This document shows positions 1 through 11,621 of a stretch of 64,000 bases of DNA, piece after piece. The position numbers and the translations under genes were made by a program. Origin of the DNA: Apiotrichum sp. Y4204 (lineage: Eukaryota; Basidiomycota; Tremellomycetes; Trichosporonales; Trichosporonaceae); assembly GCA_025531455.1 (NCBI GenBank), contig JAMYHL010000101.1, positions 49,871-113,870 of the forward strand. The letters run 5' to 3'. Below the pieces are notes generated by a model. It worked only from the letters and a program-made list of their open reading frames with translations, searched no databases and was not told the DNA's origin. How positions within the stretch are numbered: position 1 is the stretch's first letter; the number at the start of each line of letters is the position of its first letter.

Positions 1-763
1 CTTGCTTCAACCTAACGCGCAGCCGGACGCCCAGGGCCACCCCTCCTCTCGCCCCCCTCCCACAGTTTCGCTTCCTCCTCCTCCTCCTTTTTCTTTTGTT
101 GTTTTTCCTCCGACTCCGCCTCCGACTCCTCCTCGCTCTCCGCCTCTGTCGCCCTCGTCCTCGCCTCCGCCCTCGCCTTCGCTCCTGGCCATCCCCGTTC
201 CGGTCCGCCCCGTGAGTTGTGTTTCTTTGTTGTTACCTCTCTCCACGCCTCACTCCCTATATCCTACTTTCCAATGTTCCCTTCCATCGCTTTCGGTTCT
301 GACATGTAGCGCCGCAAGCCTCGACGGCCCCCAACGGGGTTGTACCGCTCAACGCCACAGACCCGGTTCCTTTCAGCATAAATACAAAAAAAAAAAAAAA
401 AATCAAAACAAGTATCGACAGGGACAGCTGGCTGACCTGCAGAAAAAAACAGGCCTCGTTTCCGGTCGTGTTCAAAACCTCAAAATCTCAGTGAGTGCCG
501 CTCCCGACAGATTTGAGTTCCCCCGAAAAACTCTACTCTGAGCTCACGTCCACAGAAAACAGTTTCGTTCTCAGTCGTGGTTAATTCGTTCCGTTCCGTT
601 CCGTCGCCGAGCTGGTCTCAAGGTTAATCCGAGCGAGCCGGTCTCGTCTCGTCATCAAGTAATAAATCAAAATCGGTAAGTCAGAACAAAATATCATGAT
701 ACTGACGACACAGAAAAAAAAGAGGATATCGCGGAGGAGGAAATCAACCGAAGCCCAAGCATC

Positions 764-1030
764 AAGTAGTAAGCGTTAGTGAGGAGTACTCACTCACACA
801 CAACCAGCAACCGACACAGCAAGTTCCGACTAGTAAGCACCAGTGCAGGGAATTACTTACACAAAGCCGCCGAACGACGCTTCTAATGGAAACCTAGTAA
901 AAGTCCCTAGTGCATTTGGCTTACACCCACAGAGCATAGTTTGACCAACCGCAAAACGACATCAACATTCTGTAGTAGAGTAAGTAAGCGAAGAGCATGC
1001 CCATTCTAACAAATCACTAATGAACTTACC
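764..1030. repeat. Degenerate tandem repeat, unit about 60-80 bp
   Basis: Read by eye, blocks beginning near 764, 829, 894 and 973 each start with an AGTAAG- or AGTAAA-like core. In most blocks an AGTG core follows and then a CTTACAC/CTCACAC core some 20 bp further on, with A/C-rich filler between. The copies are very diverged, so boundaries are approximate. Confidence 0.35.
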
Positions 1031-1046
1031 TATTTTGCTAGAGCCT

Positions 1047-1166
1047 TGCTGACTTTGCCAGCTAACGTTACTGACTTTGACTGACGTTGCGGACTCTACT
1101 GACCTTTACTGACCTTTACTAACCTTCACCAACCTTTACTAACCTTTACTCACAACACTAACTAGC
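1047..1166. repeat. CTGAC/CTAAC-rich minisatellite
   Basis: The pentamers CTGAC and CTAAC recur at least eight times in 120 bp, the clearest part being a 10-bp unit of type ACTRACCTTT repeated around 1097-1150. It resembles no telomere repeat of the TTAGGG type and has no coding capacity. Confidence 0.55.
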
Positions 1167-1866
1167 ACGAGCCGAGCTTGGCTCATAAAGCTTCGAATCG
1201 ATGCGGTGAGTTCGTCTGCTCAATGACTTAGCTATAGACCTGCATCGAGCTTCGACCGACGAGCTGGATTCGACAAACGCGGACTCACCAAGCCGGCCCC
1301 AACATTCGACGTGGCCGAGGTAAACGGGGGGAGGGCGAGGAGAGAGGGCCGAGGATCCCGCGAGATGAGACTCCCTCCCACTAAGTGGCTTGGGCACCTC
1401 TGATGGGTAGGCGCATCATGCCTTTGTAATACCACCATTCCACACTCAAATGCTTCCAATGTTTTCCTTATACCAGTTAAGGTGTCGGTCGTTTATTGCC
1501 CTGTACGTTGTTTATGTATAACTTTGGCTGCTCAGCCTTCAACGCGTGCGCCTTTTCATCACGACCGGTGCGATATAAGTTTCCCATGCGAGCAACACTT
1601 CTCTCCTTGTCAGTACGTGGGAGACGACCTCGTAATCCGAGACGCAGCGGGGAGATGCGAAAGAGGCAGTGGTAGCAAGCGGACAAAGAAGGCCAGATGG
1701 AAGAATGGGGCATAGTCAACCGAGGTCGCCGACGAAAGCCGAGAGTCCCCATCACGTCGTTAGTCTCAGCAACACGTCTCGCGCTCTCGCATCCGCCCAT
1801 CTCGCGCTCCCCCTTCCGCCCTTTCTTGTCCTGTATGTCTGAATAGCGATGCATGATGTGTCAGTT

Positions 1867-2905
1867 TTAGAGGACGTCGGTGAGCTCGACACTCGGTCCG
1901 TTGGTCGTCTCGATGCGCGCGCGGAGAATGGCGGATGCTGGGAGGGGATCAGCAAACGAAGCAAACGAAAACCTCGGTGTTCAGTGTACTCACACTGCTT
2001 GCCGCGCTTCAGGACGTTTTCCTCGGCGGTGGCGGCGGCGGAGGTTTCGCGGACGGCGGTGATGAAGGCGCGCACGTTTGCCTCGACCTGCGGCGCGGTG
2101 AAGGTCATACGGCCGATGGCTGGGGTTAGTGAGATTCAGAAGTGGGAAGATGGGGAGATAAGAGGCGGGAGTCGGGAGTGCAAGAGACGTGATCAACTTA
2201 TGATGTGACGAGGGCCATAGCTGCAATGTTTCTCCCAGCGCCATCACGTCCAACAACTTCCATTCTGTCATTACCCCAAGCTCCAAACTCACGGGCACGA
2301 ATAACACCAAGCTTGTCTCCCTTCCAGTCAAGGGTTCCGCCCACCGTCTTGATGAGGTCGCCGAGCTCGGAGCCGTCGGCAACGGTGCCGCGCTTGGCGG
2401 CGGGCATGAGGCCCTTGGGACCGAGGAAGCGCGCAAGGCTCTTGGCGACCATGGGGACAATAGTAGGGGTAGCGAGGACCTTTGTGGGCTTGATCTCCTC
2501 CGAGAGGATCTTCTCAAAGAGCTCCTGGCCGCCGACATGGTGCGCGCCCGCGTCCTTTGCAATCTTCTCCTCGGGCGAGTCCTTGGCCGCAAAAACGACA
2601 ATCACGTCTGACACCCGCCGGGGGTCGGTCGGGAGCGCGGTGCGCCCGCGCAGAATCTGCACGCTCTTCGACATCCGCGTCGTAATCTCAATACTGTACG
2701 CCGAGGCCGGGGAGGCAATCTCGAGCGCGCGCAGCGTCCGCACGGCCTCGCTGAGGGGCATCGCGTCCGGGTCCGACACGACAGTCACCTTGGGGCGCTT
2801 CTTCTTGGCGGCGCACAGTGGCGCTGTCGTGCTGATGCTCCGCACAGATGACGGGCCCGCGGCGGCGAGGCGGCGCGCCGTCGTGCGCAGTGTCGGGAGG
2901 GACAT
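1867..2905 (-). CDS. MRPL1: Mitochondrial large-subunit ribosomal protein uL1m
   Basis: Three exons, 2905-2293, 2119-1994 and 1937-1867, joined at GTGAGT donors, give 269 aa. The first 35 or so residues are Arg/Ser/Ala-rich with no acidic residue, as in a mitochondrial presequence. The ribosomal L1 fold follows: an SVQILRG-type strand, an ARFLGPKGLMPAAKRG motif near residues 155-170, which is the family's most conserved block, and IGRMTF after the first intron, corresponding to the C-terminal RNA-binding segment. The protein would form the L1 stalk of the mitochondrial 54S subunit and act at tRNA exit. I chose the ATG at 2905 because translation from further upstream adds non-presequence residues. 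The last exon codes a short Arg/Thr tail. The gene stands alone, with repeat-bearing DNA downstream and a 2.7 kb gap upstream. Family assignment is firm; the last exon junction is less so. Confidence 0.87.
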
Positions 2906-4740
2906 GAGTGGAGGAGGGAGTAGGGGAGTGATGAGGGTGGTGGGTTTTGAGCAAAGTAGCCAGCTGTGGTCCGCCAACGCAAGCTTCGGATAGATTGCTG
3001 CGCCGAGGTCAGGTCGGTGTCGGAGTCGAAGTCGGAGACGGGGACGGAGACGTCGAGCGCAGAGTGCCGAGTAGGTGGACGGAGGTGGTCTCGAGATCTC
3101 GAGAGCCTTGATTGCAGCTGCTCAGAGTTCGAAAAGTCGGGAAACTGATCGCGAGCACTGGCAAAAGTCCGGCGATAAACGACGGAGGCAAATGGGGATA
3201 CTCATGGAGGAGATTGTGATATCGTGCATCGTGGGAGAGTTGAGGGCACGCAATACTCACACGACATAAATCTGTGGCACATTACATAACCTTTAACTGA
3301 CATCTGATAAGAAAGTTCCAATGCAGAGTCCACATCATTTGTACCTTTGCTTGTCTTGGGGCAGCCTCTCCGGATCGGACAGTTCTTATCTCTCAGGATC
3401 AGAAGGATCAGAGGGATCTGTGCGCAATGTCCACTCGGCGCCCGCCCGAATGGACCGGGGACCGAGCATGCCGAGCACAGCGAGACAACAAGAAAACGAG
3501 GGACGGCTGCAGACGGTATGAGCCTGAGATTGAAGGACGATGGTGGGGCGGGATGTCGAGGCCGCAAGTGCGCACCAGGCAAGCTGGATCAACTGCGAAT
3601 TGATAAATATGCTGAAATTTTGTATTCGATATCTGGATGCCGAGGCCCTGGGTCGGTCGGGTCCGAGAGTCCGCTCGACGCGTAGTGGGTTACTGGACGA
3701 TCAATGAACGAGACTGAAGGGTGGGAGCGCGTTCATGTGTGCAATTTGCGCAATGTATGCACTGCGCAATATGCGCGCGTGCGCAATGCGCCGCTCAACG
3801 TGCAGCAAGATCCTCGATCCTCGACTGCGCAGTGCCGCTGGGGCGCGTCCGTGTCTGATGTACCTCACCCGTTCACAGTGTCGATCAAGCGGCGCCGGCC
3901 CGAGGTGTCCAAGCAACCAGGAGCGCCATTGTTATTGTCTGTCGCGTTGCCCAATACGTGAAATCTCTATAGTGTTGAAATTGGGTGGTGCTGTCCATGA
4001 AACCCCCAACGTCGGTGACACAGCGAAGGTGGGAAAGCCGGCGAACGGGCCGATAATATTGGGATAGCGAGCACAAAAACGCCAGGCTCGGCCTCCACCC
4101 GTTTGGTGGCGGTGGCCATTGCCGCTACTCGCAATTCTGGAAGCGCGCGCCAGTGCGCCAAGTCGTCAGCTGTGCAGTCTCAGGTGTCGAGCACCACAGT
4201 GCCACGGCGCTAATCGCAGCAACATGGCAAACGAGCGAGCGGCGCAGAGAGGCACCGCAGCGGCAGAGGTGGTCGGAGCCAAGCGAGCCCGCCCGTGCCC
4301 AGAATACAGCGCGCTGTTGTGCCTCAATATTCCTCATGGCCTCATGGCCTCATGGCCTCATGGCTTCGTACCCCTCGTGCCATACTGGGTCGATGTGGGA
4401 TGTAGGGGCCTCTCCCGCCCGCCCCTTGTGACTGTGATCTATGACGCAACTGTATCGCCAACCGCCGGCGGCATCTCGGTGTGGGGGCGAGATATTATGG
4501 TATGAGAATAGCCAGCACAGGGACAAGTTTTATTCGCCAGCCAGTCAGAATGCGTGTTGAGACCGATAGACTCGCATAATCGTATAGGTTCTGGGCTTGT
4601 GGGGGAATGTAAGAGCATAGAGAGCATGTGCAGATGGAGCGTGAGTCATCTGGGGGGAACAGACATTGAGCAATATGAGAGTACACGCCGTTCTGGCCGG
4701 TGATGACCGCGCTACCTGAGCCGCCCTGAGATTGAGAGCC
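2906..4740. other. Intergenic region, no gene seen
   Basis: Short overlapping frames only, none with the GC3 bias or splice signals of the neighbouring genes. The octamer TGCGCAAT occurs near 3421, 3747, 3765 and 3782. The region presumably contains the uL1m promoter at its left end and distal pyruvate kinase control DNA at its right end. Confidence 0.55.
4332..4363. repeat. Four exact copies of CCTCATGG
   Basis: An 8-bp unit, CCTCATGG, is repeated four times without interruption. It is noncoding and of slippage type. Confidence 0.85.
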
Positions 4741-5589
4741 CTAGTCCTCGTTAGTGTCTCCCTTGCTTGCGTTCTCGTCCAGTGCCAGTGCCAGTGACCA
4801 TCAATCCACCACCACCCCCATCCACTGCCACCAACAGATCCCTCCCCACACCGTGTGCTCGCCTCTCACCATCAAAATCAACACACACACCACCACCACC
4901 ATCACTGCAAGTTTTGCATCCATCCCATCTGCACCTCACCCCGCGCCCCGAGCTCGCACCCCACTCGCGCCCTCACACACCGTCAACGTTTACAAAACAG
5001 TAAGTAATCTCATCTCCCCCCCACCTTTCAGCACGCACAGGGCGTGTCTTGTTCCCATCCTCCTTTGTGTGCTCGCCGCCGACGTCGTGCCCGTCGTGTC
5101 AACCATGGCTCCTATCGCTCTCTCCTCCCATATCGGTTCTCATAAAACTCGCACTTGTCTCATTCCCCCAATCCCCAAGAACCTTCCCAAAATGTCGTAC
5201 GCGTCCTCTGACTTTCAACAGCTCCACCACACCCCAAACCATATCAAGTAGGTCATCCCGGGCTCTGGGGCCGCGTCGTGGCGCGCACTAGTAATTGAGA
5301 ACGTGTCTGCTTTTCTCTCGGCGGTGGTATGATCGTGGAATGCACAGGCAGGAAAACATCCTCGTCACGTTCCAATCGAAGAAACATACACAGAGCGGAG
5401 CCTCGAGACTCCCCATAACCCGCTCCTCGCCTGGGAATGTTTCCCAGCATGGCCAGCATCTCCAGCGACCTGCGCGTTCTCCAAGCGTGGACCGCATCCG
5501 GGGAAGACACGATATAGTGCGCTGGAATTGAAGACGGCGTCTTGCTCGTCACCCTCTCCATTCTGATCTCCATCTCCTGCACCGTCACA
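4741..5589 (+). promoter_or_regulatory. Pyruvate kinase promoter/leader with probable leader intron and upstream ATGs
   Basis: The region is CT/CA-rich with few G, as in leaders of highly expressed fungal genes. A canonical small intron fits at 5000-5031 (GTAAGT to TTTCAG). ATG triplets at 5105 and 5192 share one frame that stops at 5251, and another short frame starts at 5449 and stops at 5519. A GTAGGT at 5248 and CAG sites near 5447 offer an alternative way to splice these away. Transcript ends cannot be read from DNA, so the extent is an estimate. Confidence 0.45.
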
Positions 5590-7656
5590 ATGTCTCCGCT
5601 CTCCCCTCACTCGATGACCCCGCTCTCCCCTCCAATCTCCCCCGGCTCCTCCGCACACCGTCTCGAGCGCCAGGTCTCCATCCTCGACCTCACCGAGCGT
5701 CGTACTGACTCCGTCCACAGGCCCACCATGACTGCCGGTTCTCAGATCGCCTGGCTCGCTGGTCTCTCGACCAGCTTTGACCCGCCTACCGAGCAGCAGA
5801 AGTTCCTCCGCAAGGTATGTTGCTCGATGACTGTGCCGGCGCCGGCTGACGAACCAGACCTCTATCATCGCCACTATCGGTCCCAAGAGCAACTCGGTGG
5901 ACATGATCCTTAAGCTCGCTGACGCGGGCATGAACATTGGTAAGTGGATTGTTTGCGCGCACTCGCGCAGTACGCTCTAGTCGCAGGCGCCGGAGCCTCG
6001 TCTCGGTGTGCTCCATGGCCCTGCGCTCCCACTCCCACACCACGTTCGCATACCCCCCTCGTACCCACAGACCACTCCGATTCAGAAACCAGACCCTAAC
6101 TCTGTTCTTAGTCCGCATGAACTTCTCCCACGGATCCTACGAGTACCACCAGAGCGTTGTCGACAATGCCCGCGAGGCCGACAAGCTGAGCCCGAGCGGC
6201 CGCCCCCTTGCTCTTGCTCTCGACACCAAGGGTCCCGAGATTCGTACCGGTGTCATGGCCGACGACCAGGACGTAAGTACTAAACCCACCGGGAGGTGTG
6301 CTCGGGCACTGACACCCGCAACAGGTCAAGATTCCTGCCGGCCACGAGTTCTGGGTCACCACGGACAAGAGCTTTGCCGAGAATGGCAACGCGGACCAGA
6401 TCTTCATGGACTACGCCAACCTCCCCAAGGTCACCTCCCCCGGCAAGCTCATCTACGTCGATGACGGTATTCTCTCCCTCCAGGTTGTCGCGATCGACGG
6501 CGACCGCATCCGCGTCAAGTCGCTCAACGCTGGTAACCTTTCCTCGCGCAAGGGTGTCAACCTCCCCAAGACCCATGTCGACCTTCCCGCCCTCTCCGAA
6601 AAGGATAAGTCGGACCTCGCGTTCGGTGTCCGCAACGGCGTCGACATGATCTTCGCATCGTTCATCCGCCGTGCTGACGACGTCCGCGAGATCCGCAAGC
6701 ACCTTGGCGCCGAGGGAGCAAGCATCAAGATTATTGTCAAGATTGAGAACGAGCAGGGTGTCTCCAACTTTGACGAGATTCTCCGCGAGGCCGACGGTGT
6801 CATGGTCGCGCGTGGTGACCTCGGTATCGAGATTCCTGCCTCGCAGGTCTTCCTCGCTCAGAAGATGATGATCGCCAAGTGCAACATCGCCGGCAAGCCC
6901 GTTATCTGTGCCACCCAGATGCTCGAGTCGATGACTGTACGTGAGGTGTCTGTTCCTTTTGTTGACCTCTCAGTACAACCCCCGCCCCACCCGTGCCGAA
7001 GTGTCGGACGTCGCCAACGCTGTGCTCGACGGCGCCGACTGTGTGATGCTTTCGGGAGAGACCGCCAAGGGCGACTACCCGATCCAGGCTGGTGAGTTGC
7101 GCGTATCAGAGAACACAGCTCACCGTCAGTCCAGATGATGGCCGAGACCGCATACCTCGCCGAGTCGGCCATCTCCAACTCGGCCCTCTTCGACCAGCTC
7201 CGCGGTCTCACTCCCCGCCCCACCGAGACCGCCGAGACTCTCGCTCTCTCGGCTGTTGCTGCCGCGATTGAGCAGGACGCCGGTGCCATCATTGTCCTCT
7301 CCACCTCGGGTGTCTCGGCTCGCCTTATCTCCAAGTACCGCCCATCATGCCCCATCATCTGTGTTACCCGCAACCAGCAGACTGCCCGCCAGCTCCACCT
7401 GTCGCGTGGTGTTTACCCTGTCTGGTACCCCGAGCCCCGTGGTGTCCCCGTCGACAAGTGGCAGATTGACGTCGACAACCGTATCCGCTACGGTCTCAAG
7501 ATTGCCCTCAACCTCAACATTGTCAAGCCCGAGGCGACCGTCATGGCTGTCCAGGGCTGGAAGGGTGGTCTTGGCCACACCAACACGCTCCGTATCCTCT
7601 CGGTGCCCACTGACCCTGCGGACCTCGAGATTGCGTACATTGAGCGCCCCGAGTAA
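5590..7656 (+). CDS. PYK1: Pyruvate kinase
   Basis: Six exons (5590-5814, 5858-5939, 6112-6272, 6325-6936, 6974-7091, 7130-7656) give 574 aa. The enzyme makes pyruvate and ATP from phosphoenolpyruvate and ADP at the end of glycolysis in the cytosol. Motifs in order are [18 protein letters not shown], the signature [17 protein letters not shown] followed by the Mg-binding [19 protein letters not shown] followed across an intron by [19 protein letters not shown] and LSGETAKG, then the C-terminal regulatory domain with STSGVSA and the allosteric-loop region near [10 protein letters not shown]. An N-terminal extension of about 46 residues (Ser/Pro-rich, with SPLSPHS- and SILDLTE-type patches) precedes a second, good-context ATG at 5728. 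That later ATG matches the usual family start, so both forms are possible. Codon use is extremely biased, fitting high expression. Confidence 0.96.
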
Positions 7657-8362
7657 ACGCAGATGTACGACGCGGCACTTGCCCATCAAGCTACTGTGAA
7701 TTATAAGCGGTCGGGCCCAGACACCGTTCAGTTACCGATCCCCCGCACCCCCCGTTCCCTCAGTATTCACTCCATTACCCCCATCTCCACCAGTTTCCTT
7801 ATTAGTCTGCGTATACCAGTGATCGCGGTGCGCGGAGGCCGTGTCTCCGTCTCTCCGCAACATAGAATAGAATTTGCTACAACGTGGTATTATACATGGG
7901 GAGTTGCGCAGTGCCTCCTCGTACACAATGTAGCATGCAGTATCATGGCCGAGGTAGCTGTGATTGGGGGATTGCGTTGCAGATAAGGTCGCGGCCTCGC
8001 TGCCGATGCTGATCGTGATTGCCATGATCTCATCGATCGTCCCTGTGTCCCTGCAGATCTGGATATCCGAACTTCCGACAATCATACCCCTGCCGAGCTG
8101 CAGCTAGCGAGCCTGGACCTGCAAATCATGCTGATCCCACGCTAACCCCACGCTCCAGAACTTACAGCACCCCATTTTGCTTCCGTCGCCGATCCCCTAT
8201 GCCGGTGGCTCCCCTGTCCCTCTCTTCCCCTTCCCTTGTCTTTGTGCCTCTCTTTTGCCTGTGAGTCCTCTCTCGCACTCGAGTGTCAACAACATCCGTC
8301 TCAACCCGCCATCCACAACCAGGCATACCACAACTCCACACCCAACAACAGCACAACCCGCC
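7657..8362. other. Intergenic region
   Basis: This holds the 3' flank of pyruvate kinase and the promoter/leader of the bromodomain gene. The last 150 bp before 8363 are CT- then CA/AC-rich, a typical leader. I see no further gene or RNA. Confidence 0.6.
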
Positions 8363-11300
8363 ATGGCCCCCCGGAAGAGCGGTGGCCGCGGCCGCCCCTC
8401 CGCGCCACCCATCCCCGTGCCCGCGGCGTACCCCGCGCGCAAGGACGACGCGTCCGGCCTCGACGAGGCGCAGTGGCGCGCGTGCCGCGACATGCTCGAG
8501 GCAGTGTACAAGGCCAAGGAGGGGAGGTGAGTGGATATAGTGATCTGGGGACGTTTTTTGCGGAAGAGGAGGATGTTTGCCGCGTGTAGTACCCCAGTAC
8601 CCGGCAGATTGGCTTGCAGAGCGGAGGGTGGGAAACGCTCCCGGCGGTATCATGAATCCCAATGACGAGTGAACCCTGGCTGACGCGTTATCGATATATC
8701 AATATCCATTTCGATGACATGACACACACGCCGTTATCAACCCATATTCCCCGCGAACTATGACATGTGAACTCGGGACGCGATACCACCCGAATCCATC
8801 ATTATTCGTGTAGCCGCCTGATGTGCGCCATCTTCCGCGAGCTGCCGGACAAGGAGGAGTGGGCGGACTACTACGACGCCATCCCCGAGCCTGAGGCGCT
8901 CGACCTCATTGCGGTGAGTGCTGCTGACATCCTATCCTCATAGCAGTGTTTCCGCACTGGAGCCATACTCACTCGCAGGGACGTCTCGGGGCGCAGGGAT
9001 TCAACACGCCCGAGGCCTTCTTCAAGCAGCTCCATCTTGTCTTCCTCAACGCCATGCACTGTGGGTGGCGACAGTAGGAGTACCCACTGACATCAGATAA
9101 TGAAGAAGGCTCGCAGGTGTGGAACGACGCCAAGACCTTCGAGGTGCGTTCCAATCTCTTCTCATCACTGACCGCAGACCATGATCCACGAAGCGTGGCG
9201 CGCACACGCTGAGCAGGGCACGTTCGCGAGTCCCGATCCGCGCAAACCGCCTCCGAAGGGCCGCAAGGCGAAAGACACCAAGTCACCCGTGACCCCGGCT
9301 CCTGCCGCGCCGAAGACGCCAGCGGCAGCCTCGCCGCCCGTCACGATACATCTGCGCGTCAACCGCCCGGAGCCTGCCACTCCTGCTCCTGCGCCTGCAC
9401 CGAAGGAGACGCCCCGCACACGCGAGCGCCATCCCCGGGCGGCGCAGTCGCCGACAAAGGTCATGCCTTCGCGCGCCGCCAAGGAGGACGCTGTGCATGC
9501 GCATGCGGCGCATGAAGCTGTCCATGCTGCCCACACTCAGCCGCAAGCTCAGCCTCAGGCTCAGGCGCCGCCTCCGCAGCCAGTCGCCCGCACGCCGGCG
9601 AGCAACTCGGCCCTTCCTCCCTCCGAGAAGGCTATCGTAGACGCGACAGACGCCAAGCTCCCGAAATGGGATGGACCGCAGACTACGCTCCGCGGCGACC
9701 CGGCACCTGGCGGTGTGCTCGGCAGCGGATGGTGGGGAGAGGGCTCGCCGGATTATGAACGCCGGGTCGGTGGGCAGGCAAGCTGGAAGGGCCGTATCCA
9801 CCTCACGGCCACCGCGATAGAGATCTACAAGGATCCACAGGGCGTGCGCCTTGCGGAAGCGCTGCACCAGATACCCCCTGACGCTGAGATCCCGTACCTC
9901 GATGTCAAGGGCGTGAGCTGGGCCGGTATTCTCCAGCGTGTGCGGGGCGGCGGCTACAACACGCTTCTTGACTTTGACAAGGACATGTCACGCCTGTTTG
10001 AAAAGGCGCGCCGGTGGTTCCAGGCGTCGCCCCGCGAGTACGGCCATGTCCTCACCCTGCAGCGGTTGTACAACGCCGTCACTGCGCCGTATCCGCTGCA
10101 GATTGCGCCGAATGGTATGATTCCCCCGTCAGCGACCAAATTTGCCTCGCTTCCGGCTGGCCCGGGCGTCGCGCGCTCGCTGTACGAGTCGAACGAGGCA
10201 CTGCGTGGTGGTGCGAGCCAGGAGGAGGCCGGGTTCGGAGTCACAACATCGCGTATCCCTACTAAAGACCGGCATTTCACCGAGGAAGCACGGCACAAGG
10301 GCGTGGCATACCGTGTTGGCGACTATGTGCACCTCATCAACCCCGACGACGCGTCGCGCCCAATTGTCGCGCAGGTGTTCAAGACGTTCGTGCCGACGAA
10401 AGGCTATTCGACGCATCACGTCACGGTGTGCTGGTACTTGCGTCCCGAGCAGGTGAGCTAGTTGGCAGTGACATAGCTGACATCAGACCACACACCCGGC
10501 GGAGCAGACTTTTGTTGAGAACGAGGTGTTCAAGACGGCGCACTTTTGCGACCACCCCGTGGAGGACATTATCGAGCGCATCGCGGTGCAGCCTACGGAA
10601 TCCGCGTCGCTGGGCCGCCCGCGCCCGCCGGCATTCTTCCCCGGCTGGCCGTTGTACGTGTGCAGCATGCGGTACATTGACAAGGCATGCCTGTTTCTTC
10701 GGATCAAGAAGTGGGCCAATGTGCTCCCCGAGCAGCTGCGCGGTGTGGATGTGACGGCGGTGATTCCGTTCGAGCGGCCGGTGCAGCTCCCGAGTCTGCG
10801 GTCGCCGTTCACGCGGGGTGTACAGGGTCCTGGGACGGTTGGACGTCCAAAGCGCCAGCCCCTGCCGGCTGATGCCGAGGAGGACGAGGCGGCGGCCGCA
10901 GTGGTGCATCCCCAAGCTGTGCGCCGGCCGAGCGGACCACCAGCAGACCCGCGGTCGCGCACGGCGACAACGACACCAATGCAGCAGACGCCGCAGCAGC
11001 GCCATCCGTACCCAGCCCAGGCCCCGCAGCCTGGCCCCTCGCGGCAACCCCAGCAGGCAGGATACCCCGGCGGTCCGCCACAAGCTGCGGCAAACTACCG
11101 CCAGCCGCAACAGCAGGCGCCGCTGTACGCCGTGCGCACGTTTGCCGCCGTCATGGGCGGGGCGCAGGTGCTCGAGCAGGTAGCTGTGCGCGAGTACCTC
11201 CCTCCCGAGACTGCACGCCTGTTTGAGCAGGACGCGCGGCACCAGGTCCTGTGGTTCTCCGGGCCGCCGATCGCACCGGGGGCTTTGCGTATTCCCGAGC

Positions 11301-11563
11301 GCCCACGACACTCGCTCGAGTACCTTGCGTACCTGTCGAAACGCAAGGCCGGGGCGAGCGAGGCTGACGCGCGGCCGGGCAAGCGGTTCCGCCGCGCGGT
11401 GGAGGACGACGACGCTGAAGGCGAAGAAGACGCGGAAGGCGAGGACGATGATGACGATGAGCCGGCCGACGAGCTCTCGGGCGACGTCGGGCGGCACTGG
11501 TGGGCCAAGGGCCAGACCGCGGAGGAGGTCATGGCGGGCCTGCGCGCCGTTGCGGGGCTCTAG
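8363..11563 (+). CDS. Bromodomain-BAH protein, RSC1/RSC2-like chromatin remodelling subunit
   Basis: Six exons (8363-8526, 8814-8913, 8979-9060, 9097-9143, 9178-10452, 10487-11563) encode 914 aa. The N-terminus has an AT-hook-like GGRGRPS. Residues about 35-135 form a bromodomain: YYDAIPEPEALDLI, FFKQLHLVFLNAMHYNEEGS with the acetyl-lysine-reading Asn, and VWNDAKTF. A long Pro/Ala linker follows. Around residues 440-530 is a BAH domain (AYRVGDYVHLI, VTVCWYLRPEQT, ENEVFKTAHFCDHPVEDI), and the segment after it (LYVCSMRYIDKACLFLRIKKW) matches the Rsc1/2 extension. The C-terminus is Pro/Gln-rich then acidic, with an RKAGAS- and KRFRR-type basic patch. It would read acetylated histones for the RSC complex. 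Yeast Rsc1/2 have two bromodomains; I find only one here. The first intron (287 nt) is far longer than the others. Confidence 0.87.
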
Positions 11564-11621
11564 GCCTCGAGGAGATAGGATGTGCCATACATAATATGCA
11601 GCGAGTAGCGAGTCTACAAGT

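Larger units (their letters stand above)
1..1866. other. Gene-free stretch with low-complexity DNA
   Basis: I see no supportable gene here. Positions about 36-205 are a CT-rich tract (TCC/CTC runs), positions 386-402 are a run of 17 A, and 590-605 repeats TTCCG. Open frames in the tract code only for Pro/Ser-rich or Gly/Glu-rich low-complexity peptides. On the minus strand a Gly/Glu-rich frame runs off the left edge, so the 5' end of a minus-strand gene lying to the left cannot be excluded. An intron-like GTAAGT...CTGACGACACAG at 676-718 might belong to an untranslated transcript. Confidence 0.5.

Noticed and set aside
2..541. 179-codon Pro/Ser-rich frame at the left edge
   Set aside because: Produced by a CT-rich tract and a poly-A run (poly-Lys); no codon bias or family.
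1047..1166. Telomere-like repeat because of CTAACC units
   Set aside because: Units are ACTRACCTTT and irregular; the G-strand would not match TTAGGG-type telomeres and coding genes follow directly.
2205..2993. 262-codon plus-strand frame opposite uL1m
   Set aside because: Shadow of a GC3-biased minus-strand exon; no motifs.
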